Positions 60,188-64,000 of a stretch of DNA of 64,000 nt are shown here, piece after piece. The stretch is from CAUZIB01 sp963663925 (GTDB taxonomy: Bacteria; Acidobacteriota; Vicinamibacteria; Vicinamibacterales; UBA8438). Positions within the stretch are counted from its first letter, which is position 1; every line of letters starts with the position of its first letter. Under the pieces are notes generated by a model. That model made no database searches, was not told the DNA's origin, and saw only the letters and a program-made list of their open reading frames with translations. Location: assembly GCA_965237405.1 (NCBI GenBank), contig OZ250139.1, forward strand, positions 682,001 through 746,000, written 5' to 3'. Position numbers and translations under genes: made by a program.

Positions 60188-61849
60188 TTAACCTGTAACC
60201 GTGTGCGCCTTGGCCGGTGCCGACCGGGCATGTCGATGCACCGCTTTGACGAACTCGGCGAATAGCGGGTGTGGGCGGAGCGGCTTTGAGCGAAACTCTG
60301 GATGAAATTGCACCGCAATGAACCACGGATGGTCTGTGAGTTCGATGACCTCGACAAACTTGCCATCGGGCGACCGACCGGAAACCTGAAGGCCGGACTT
60401 CGTCAGTACGTTCTCGTATTTTCGATTGAACTCGTACCGATGGCGATGACGCTCGGCAATCTTCGTTTCCCCGTAGATACGATGCGCTAACGATCCGGGC
60501 TCGAGATGGCAGGGGTAGCCGCCGAGGCGCATGGTGCCGCCGAGATCATCGACGCCGAGCAGGTCGCGCAGCTTGTAAATGATTTTGTGTGCCGCGTCCT
60601 CACGACACTCGGTCGAATCAGCACCGTCGAGCCCGCACACGTGTCGAGCGAACTCTACGGCAGCCCACTGAAAGCCGTAGCAAATACCGAAGTAGGGGAT
60701 CTGTCGCTCGCGGGCGACCCGGGCAGCCTTCATCATGCCTCGACTACCGCGGGCTCCAAAGCCTCCGGGGACGAGTATTCCGTCAGCATCGCCCAGCAGC
60801 CCATCGCTGCCATCTATCTCGAGCGCTTCCGCCTCGATCCACTTGATCGTGACGTTCACGTTTTCGGCGAATCCGCCGTGGTAGAGCGCCTCGTTGAGAC
60901 TCTTGTAAGAGTCTCCGTAACCGACGTACTTTCCAACCACGTGCACGGTCAGTTGATCGGTGGGGTTCTTGATTCGTTCGACTAGGGCCTCCCATCGGTC
61001 GAGTGTACAGATCGTGTCCTGGGGCAGGGCCAGCTGCTTAATAACGATCGAGTCCAGCCCTTCTTCGCGCAGGACGAGCGGAACCTCGTAGATGCTCTCG
61101 ACATCCTTCGCCGTAATGACGGCCTCTTCGTTGACGTCGCAGAACAGCGCGATCTTGCAGCGAATGTCGCGGGGGAGGAAACGGTCCGTACGACAGAGCA
61201 AGATGTCTGGCTGAATACCGACGGACCGCAAATCGCGGACGCTGTGCTGGGTCGGTTTGGTCTTGAGTTCGCCCGCGGTGCCGATGAACGGGACGAGTGT
61301 GAGGTGAATGTACAGCGTGTTCTCACGACCGACGTCACGACGGAACTGGCGGATTGCCTCGAGGTACGGCTGGCTCTCAATGTCGCCCACGGTTCCGCCG
61401 ATCTCGACGAGCACGATATCGACATCCTCGCTAACAGATCGGATACCGTCCTTGATTTCGTTTGTGATGTGTGGAATGACCTGAACGGTCCGGCCCAGGT
61501 AGTCGCCGCGCCGTTCCTTCTGAATCACGGAAAGGTAGATCTTTCCGGTCGTCCAGTTGTGATTTCGCGTCGTAACCGTATCGGTGAAGCGTTCGTAGTG
61601 TCCGATGTCGAGATCGGTCTCGGCTCCATCCTCGGTCACGTAGACCTCGCCGTGTTGATATGGGCTCATGGTGCCAGGGTCTACGTTGACGTAGGGGTCG
61701 AACTTCTGGAGCGTCACTCGATATCCGTGTCCTTCAAGTAAACATCCGAGCGAGGCAGCAGCGAGGCCCTTTCCGAGTGATGAGACGACACCTCCGGTGA
61801 TGAAGATGTACTTGACCTGCCGTGCAGGCTTTGACGAGGTTTGATTCAT
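60188..61849 (-). CDS. pyrG: CTP synthase
   Basis: PyrG makes CTP from UTP, ATP and glutamine. The product has 553 residues. The synthase domain opens YIFITGGVVSSLGKGLAAAS and includes KFDPYVNVDPGTMSPYQHGE. The glutaminase domain has the nucleophile Cys in YFGICYGFQWAAVEFA, and His/Glu in QFHPEFRSKP. CTP is needed by KdsB to activate Kdo, which fits its place between kdsB (4-base overlap, ATGA) and kdsA. Confidence 0.97.
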   Translation of the reverse strand: MNQTSSKPARQVKYIFITGGVVSSLGKGLAAASLGCLLEGHGYRVTLQKFDPYVNVDPGTMSPYQHGEVYVTEDGAETDLDIGHYERFTDTVTTRNHNWTTGKIYLSVIQKERRGDYLGRTVQVIPHITNEIKDGIRSVSEDVDIVLVEIGGTVGDIESQPYLEAIRQFRRDVGRENTLYIHLTLVPFIGTAGELKTKPTQHSVRDLRSVGIQPDILLCRTDRFLPRDIRCKIALFCDVNEEAVITAKDVESIYEVPLVLREEGLDSIVIKQLALPQDTICTLDRWEALVERIKNPTDQLTVHVVGKYVGYGDSYKSLNEALYHGGFAENVNVTIKWIEAEALEIDGSDGLLGDADGILVPGGFGARGSRGMMKAARVARERQIPYFGICYGFQWAAVEFARHVCGLDGADSTECREDAAHKIIYKLRDLLGVDDLGGTMRLGGYPCHLEPGSLAHRIYGETKIAERHRHRYEFNRKYENVLTKSGLQVSGRSPDGKFVEVIELTDHPWFIAVQFHPEFRSKPLRPHPLFAEFVKAVHRHARSAPAKAHTVTG

Positions 61850-62649
61850 CGAGACACTCCATCGCCGATAATCTGTCGCACCCGTTCCAGGTCGTCCAAG
61901 GTGTCGACACCGACGGGGTCGTAGGGGGTTTTCTCGGTCTTGATGCGATATCCGTGTTCCAGCGCTCGAAGTTGTTCGAGGCGCTCGGCTTGTTCCAGCG
62001 GCATTGGAGTCAGTGTGGCGAGCCGGAGAAGAAACTCCCGGCGGTAGGCGTACAGGCCAATGTGCTTGTAGATGGGGCCGGTCGAGGCGGGGTCGGCCGC
62101 GTGATGCGTATAGGGAACGGCGGCGCGTGAGAAATAGAGTGCGAAATTATGTTGGTCGACGACGACTTTAACGACATGCGGATCGCACACGTCCCGCTCC
62201 ACCGTCAAGGGGGTTCGAAGGGTTGCCATCGAGACGTCAGGATGGGATTCGAGCGCGCCCAGCACGAGGTCGATCATGCTCGGTTTGACCAGTGGCTCGT
62301 CGGCTTGCAGGTTTACGATGAACTCGGCTGTCAGGTCGCACGCGACTTCGGCCAGCCGTTCCGTACCGTTTCGATGGTCGGGGCTAGTCAATCGCACGTT
62401 TCCGCCAAACGCACGGACCGCGGTACTTACGCGATCATCATCGGTGGCCACCAGCACCGACGCCGCCCGCGATGCGGCGAGGGCGTGCCGATAGACGTGT
62501 TCGACCATCGGACGCCCGGCAATGTCGGCGAGCGGTTTACCTGGCAGTCGCGACGAGCGGTAGCGAGCCGGGATGATAACGATAGCGCGAGGGCGAGATG
62601 CGGTAGGCGATGAAACGGTTGTGGTGCCCTGAGGCTCAGCAGGGTGCAC
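61846..62649 (-). CDS. kdsB: CMP-Kdo synthetase
   Basis: KdsB activates Kdo with CTP before transfer to lipid A. The product is about 267 residues from the chosen start. The family start is AIVIIPARYRSSRLPGKPLA, followed by MVEHVYRHALAASRAASVLV, ATDDDRV, FIVNLQADEPLVKPSMI and YKHIGLYAYRREFLL. The frame is open to 62700 with several weak starts; I picked the GTG at 62649, which leaves a 24-residue leader, and the true start may be slightly different. The 214 bases upstream of it hold nothing I can support. Its end overlaps pyrG by 4 bases. Confidence 0.9.
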   Translation of the reverse strand: MHPAEPQGTTTVSSPTASRPRAIVIIPARYRSSRLPGKPLADIAGRPMVEHVYRHALAASRAASVLVATDDDRVSTAVRAFGGNVRLTSPDHRNGTERLAEVACDLTAEFIVNLQADEPLVKPSMIDLVLGALESHPDVSMATLRTPLTVERDVCDPHVVKVVVDQHNFALYFSRAAVPYTHHAADPASTGPIYKHIGLYAYRREFLLRLATLTPMPLEQAERLEQLRALEHGYRIKTEKTPYDPVGVDTLDDLERVRQIIGDGVSR

Positions 62650-62863
62650 GGCGAATATTACCACATGGTGTTGTCGCCTCGGTCGTGATGCAGGTCGCAA
62701 CGCGAGAGCCGGTTCTATAACCGCGACGTAGCACCGAGGACGTCGAAGGGTCCGATCCGTAAGGCACGAGGAGAAGGCGTACTGAGCGTATTTGACCGAA
62801 GAGCAACGGCGCGGGACGGAACGAATTGACGCCCGAATGCCGGTGCAGTTACGTAACCGATTT

Positions 62864-64000
62864 CTACAGTCGAACCGCGTTCGCGCACTGTACGGCGGGG
62901 ATGCGTTGTAGATCGGCGAGAACGTCCTTTCCGAGCACGTCGTCGCTGTCGTCCGATTCCACGTTCACCACGCCCACCGCTCCGACATCGCCTCGGCCGA
63001 GCGCGAACGTCGCGATGTTAATCCCTCGTCGACCGAGCACCGTACCGACGTCTCCGATAACGCCGGGTTGGTCCGTATTCTTGATAACGATTAACGTTCC
63101 ATCCAACGTTGCCTCGACCGCGACGCCGTCTAGGAGCACTAAACGTGGTTCATCCGGCGCGAACACAGCGCCCTCGGCCCATCGTTCACCGGCGTTTGTC
63201 TGAATCTTTACCGAGATGAGGCTAGTGAAGTTACGTGGCCGCGTGCTCTGTGACTCGACGACTTCGATTCCCCGCTGTTGCGCGACGGAACGAGCGTTAA
63301 CGAGGGTCACAGTTGATGAGAGCACTTGACGAAACAGCCCGACGAGTACGGCTCCTACCAGCATGTCGTGGTTACTGTCCACCAGTTCCCCGTAGTATCG
63401 GACCCCAAGGCCTTCGATGCGTTCCGGTGTCAGCTGCGCTAGGAGGCTACCCAGTCGGTCTGACAATGCCAGATACGGCTGCAGACGCCGAACCTCCTCG
63501 GGCGACACGGCTGGGAAATTCACTGCGTTTCGTACGATCCCCGACGCGAGGAAGTCTCGGACGCAGCTGGCAATTTCTACCCCCACGAGCTCTTGAGCCT
63601 CTTTCGTCGACGCGGCGATGTGTGGGGTCGCGACCACCTCTGGCCGTCTGACCAGCATCGAGTCTATCGGCGGCTCCGCTTCAAAAACGTCGAGGGCTGC
63701 GCCAGCGACGTGGCCCGACTCGATCGCTTCGACGAGCGCCGACTCGTCAATGAGGTTACCGCGCGCGGTGTTGATGATTCGTACCCCGACCTTGCATTTC
63801 GCTAGCCATTCGCGTCCAACGAGTCCATCGGTTTCGGGCGTCGATGGGACGTGGAGGCTCACGAAATCGGACCGAGTGCAGAGGTCGTCAAGCGAGAGCA
63901 GCTCGACACCGAGGTCGTTGGCGACTTGCGCGCCGATGAACGGGTCGTGAGACACGACCGTCATCTCGAACGCCCTTGCACGCCGGGCAACCTCCCGTCC
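62864..64000 (-). CDS. serA: D-3-phosphoglycerate dehydrogenase, partial at window edge
   Basis: SerA is the first enzyme of serine synthesis, oxidising 3-phosphoglycerate with NAD. About 378 residues are visible and the N-terminus lies beyond the right edge. The visible part of the NAD domain has LDDLCTRSDFVSLHVPSTPE, IINTARGNLIDESALVEAI and VVATPHIAASTKEAQ (catalytic His). It is followed by the ASB domain (about 180-300, GLGVRYYGELVDSNHDML) and a C-terminal ACT domain (IVIKNTDQPGVIGDVGTVLG) that binds serine. This is the long type 1 form, so feedback inhibition by serine is likely. Confidence 0.95.
   Translation of the reverse strand, partial: GREVARRARAFEMTVVSHDPFIGAQVANDLGVELLSLDDLCTRSDFVSLHVPSTPETDGLVGREWLAKCKVGVRIINTARGNLIDESALVEAIESGHVAGAALDVFEAEPPIDSMLVRRPEVVATPHIAASTKEAQELVGVEIASCVRDFLASGIVRNAVNFPAVSPEEVRRLQPYLALSDRLGSLLAQLTPERIEGLGVRYYGELVDSNHDMLVGAVLVGLFRQVLSSTVTLVNARSVAQQRGIEVVESQSTRPRNFTSLISVKIQTNAGERWAEGAVFAPDEPRLVLLDGVAVEATLDGTLIVIKNTDQPGVIGDVGTVLGRRGINIATFALGRGDVGAVGVVNVESDDSDDVLGKDVLADLQRIPAVQCANAVRL

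Noticed and set aside
1..64000. CRISPR arrays, insertion sequences, prophage or integrase genes
   Set aside because: No regularly spaced repeats, transposase or integrase motifs were seen on either strand.

Overview
The window reads as a GC-rich chromosomal segment of a diderm (LPS-making) bacterium, most likely an Acidobacteriota of the Vicinamibacteria type. That placement is inferred from gene content: PQQ dehydrogenases, PSCyt1/DUF1549/DUF1553 with DUF1501, DUF1592-group proteins with DUF1552, tannase-family esterase, Kdo synthesis genes and LapB. No rRNA is present to confirm it. One tRNA gene (Ala, anticodon CGC) was found. No CRISPR array, insertion sequence or prophage was found.

Region 1 (1-25.7 kb) is an accessory, mostly exported oxidation and degradation island. 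It starts with a secreted unknown, a dienelactone hydrolase, aroC and a membrane-anchored unknown. It continues with a DUF3347 protein, a tannase-family esterase, three different PQQ dehydrogenases, a cupin, and a DUF1592-type cytochrome c protein coupled to DUF1552. Then come a secreted ankyrin protein, a PSCyt1-DUF1549-LamG-DUF1553 protein coupled to DUF1501, and a secreted HpcH/HpaI aldolase. Between the intact genes lie broken or truncated genes: a haloacid dehalogenase with three lesions, a DUF1501 C-terminus, a probable outer-membrane protein tail and two unidentified tails.

Region 2 (25.7-30.8 kb) is the conserved rpsP-khpA-rimM-trmD-rplS-rnhB operon, followed by a small membrane protein, a ThiE-like protein and a RodZ-like protein. 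Only the C-terminal piece of ffh remains directly upstream of rpsP.

Region 3 (30.8-42.3 kb) holds PolX, a GHMP sugar kinase and a murein recycling set (nagZ-ldcA-mpl). It also holds pxpB-pxpC, murB, a murA whose usual active-site Cys is Asp, lolA and a cysteine-less rhodanese.

Region 4 (42.3-52.5 kb) holds two threonine-synthase-like genes, tRNA-Ala, and a pfkA interrupted by two in-frame stop codons. The translation operon rplM-rpsI-rpsB-tsf-pyrH-frr follows, then a pilM 5' fragment, a Xaa-Pro peptidase and a second thiE.

Region 5 (52.4-64 kb) holds an AGCS symporter, an NSS symporter split by one frameshift, folD, and the LPS/Kdo operon kdsB-pyrG-kdsA-kdsD-lapB-coaE. A partial serA runs off the right edge.

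The strongest theme is gene erosion. At least five clear and several probable gene remnants lie among intact housekeeping genes, and they include central functions (phosphofructokinase, SRP protein Ffh, type IV pilus PilM). No clearly new multi-gene defence or mobile system was seen. The most unusual intact material is the exported oxidase island.
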